Positions 41,101 to 44,100 of a stretch of DNA of 64,000 nt are shown in pieces. Source of the DNA: Plazaster borealis. Its lineage: Eukaryota; Echinodermata; Asteroidea; Forcipulatida; Labidiasteridae. The stretch lies in NCBI GenBank assembly GCA_021014325.1, contig CM037467.1, positions 5,084,001 through 5,148,000 on the forward strand, in the 5' to 3' direction. Numbering within the stretch: the stretch's first letter is position 1; each line of letters opens with the position of its first letter. Position numbers and translations under genes: made by a program. The notes beneath the pieces were generated by a model. The model was not told where the DNA came from. It made no database searches and worked only from the letters and a program-made list of their open reading frames with translations.

Positions 41101-44100
41101 GCGCTGACAAAATATTCACAGACAGTGTTCATGTTTTGTGTTATCAACCATATATTTGAAATAACAAACCTGTGAACATTTGGGCTTAATCAGTTGAGTG
41201 AGTCGGGAGAAAGTAGTGAAAAACCATGCACAATTGTCAGCCTGAAACACGTTGAACTTACTATTAGTTGTAATAACCAAAATCAGTTTTTTTTTTTTTT
41301 TAAGTTTTCAGATACAGTTTTCTCGAATATGGCTTTCTGGGAAATTTTTCACTTCAAAATTTTACCAAACCACCCACAATATTATTTTTGGTAAAATATC
41401 TTATGAGGTGGAATATAATTGTCAAAAAGAGACCACAATTAAACGGAGTAAAGATACTGGAAAATGTTGGTCTTTGGCACTAAGATTTACAGTTTCTTTT
41501 GAGAAAACTTGGACGGAAGCCCTCCTTGTTCAGCAGACCTCGGCTGTCTCAGCGGTGTAAGCCACCGCCAATAATCGCCCATGGTCACTGGAATCTCACA
41601 CTTACCTCGGTGCTGAGAACTATTGAAACAATAGTGGCAGCCATTCAGTCTGTCAAAATTTGGGTATGTAAGGCGAAGGAGCGAGGGTTTGGAGAAGGGG
41701 ATTACAGAGATGCCAACATACACGATTTGGGCGTAGCAAATACGATTTTGAGCCGTGAATACGCCGCTACGATAATCTTCAATTAAATACGATAAACAAG
41801 CCGCCCAGTGTAAATGTAGTTACAAACAATGTATCATGATAAAAACTAAAACTAACAATATAAAATAAAAAAACTATAAAAAATGTTGACTGCCGCCGCG
41901 TGGTTAAAAGTGATGAGTGGCGCCGAATTTACACGCGTTTTTGTGCTTATTTAGGAGGTACCAATCCCATAAACTATCGCACTCAGGATTTGCCTACCTG
42001 ACACACGTGTAGCACAGAGCACACACAGAGGCACAAGGCTCCTTGTACAGCATACATTCTACAGTCGCTTTTGTAGAGACTGGTTCCTCAGTTTTTCTAA
42101 CACTTCACGACTGTGGGATGCGGCGGCAAACAGACACTGTGATAACTTTTATCTGCAATGCAATTCGCAAGTTAATCACGCGCCGTCGTGGAGTTTGTTT
42201 GAAACATCGCGATCGCTGCATCGATCAACTAAAACGAAGGTGATAACAAGAACAATTTTCATCGATTGCAATTGAGGCCAAGATCTGATGAAAACTGTCG
42301 AAACTGATGAAAAAAGTTGTTAAGAATGCAGTGGGTGGAAATGGAATTGGTTGGAAAGGCCAATTGACGAAATTGCTCTTGCTGAAGTCGTTTGAAGACT
42401 TGACTGGCCTGCTGCTGTGGTCAGGTGGTGTGACGTATTTTCTTTACTATTTTGCTGTGCAAACGTGAGCATTATTCATTTTAATAAACAATGGGACAGA
42501 AACCACAGCATTTTGTTGAATTTAGTTGGAAAGGGTTCTCTTCATGCACAAGCTAGTGCAAATTGCGGTCCGATGCCCAAAAAAACAAAAAAAAACACCT
42601 TTTTATAATATTTTTAAATTTTTTATTCAAGCCTGAATACAATTCATAATTGTTTGACCTCTAGAGCAGGCCGCTTTGCAATAAGCGATTTTCGCTGAAA
42701 GTATTAGTTTATATCATAATGTCATAATTTTCCTCTTTTTACGGCTCGGTGAGTTGTATGCCTGACCTGAAACTTAAGTGCTCGGCGGTGCTACTCTGTT
42801 TGGGAATTCAATGTTGGCATCTCTGGGATTACACAAATATATCCCTGGTAAAGAGTGAATTCGTTCATCGGTTCCAACCCCTTTTGTGCCTGTTTGTACC
42901 CGGCCATCCAAGCATTCAAACTCAAATGACATCAATCATTTCCAGACATGGCTTTACATTGAACTAGCAGTAATATTTCAACTAATCTCATTGGTCGGCA
43001 GTACCTGCCCCATCTTGCATATTTAAATTAAACTGTTGCATATTCATTGTACATGTTTGCATCATGAATAAATACATGTACATATCATGCCGGCCGGGGG
43101 GTCTCCTGGTAGATTGATATAAGTCCAGGGTTCTCCCTAGGTTTTTTAAAAAACTGTGGGGCATTCTGGACCCAAATTTCTGAAGTTTGGCCGAAGCACG
43201 CTGAATGGAAACAAGGTCTTCAGAATGTTTTCTATTTGGTGTTTATCTTGGTTTTAAAAGCCCTACTGTGCAATCTGGAGCATTCTATATGTTTTCACTT
43301 GATGTTTTTTGTGGATTTTTCTCTCTTTTTTTGCGGATTGGCCGAAAGTTGCACATATCGGCACTCAAATCAGGCGTATCAGCCCGCTACGCTAGCTTGT
43401 ACATGGGGAGAACCCTGAAGTCAGTCTTTAGAAATAATAATAAAAAGCGGAGTTGATTGGCATATATACGTACTATGTATTTTAATTGTTTCATTTGTTT
43501 TGTTTTTCACAGAGGAGAATGTATTTGGTCGACATATTCAAGCCCTATGTAAGCAGCAGGGTACACAAGTTCCTCGCTTTGTTACTGATTGTATAGCATT
43601 GATTGATAGCGTCGGCCTTGAGGTGGATGGAATCTATAGAGTTAACGGCAACCTTTCACTCATCCAGAAGCTACGTTACCTTGTTGATCAGGGTAGGGTC
43701 ACACTCACATGCTTAACCCTCCTACTGTCCGACCATTCAATATCATCTCCGTCGTTCATGTACAACTGGTAGAGAAGAGACTGGATTAGTAATTTAACCC
43801 TTTCATGCACCATTTATTTGAGTGATAATTGATTATATGGACACATTAATTGTTTATTCAGGGGTTTTTTTGCAAATGGTGACCCCAAAAAAACCCAGAT
43901 CACAATAGCACCCTCAAGAGTCCTCTTTCCCATCCTGAAAACTGTGTGGCCGTGCGATCTTTATTTTTCGTTTTACAACTATTTTTCTGAAGGGATTTAA
44001 ACCGGTCGCTAGTCATTACCAAACGTGTACTTATTTTAGCAGGAAACCAGTCACAAATTGTACATGTGAAATGGTATTTTGGCTGGTAACCTATTTGTGG

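Noticed and set aside
43793..43815. TTAACCCTTTCATGCACC as a third piggyBac-like end
   Set aside because: No inverted partner followed by TTAA was found nearby, so only a lone terminus-like string is present. The same holds at 58376.
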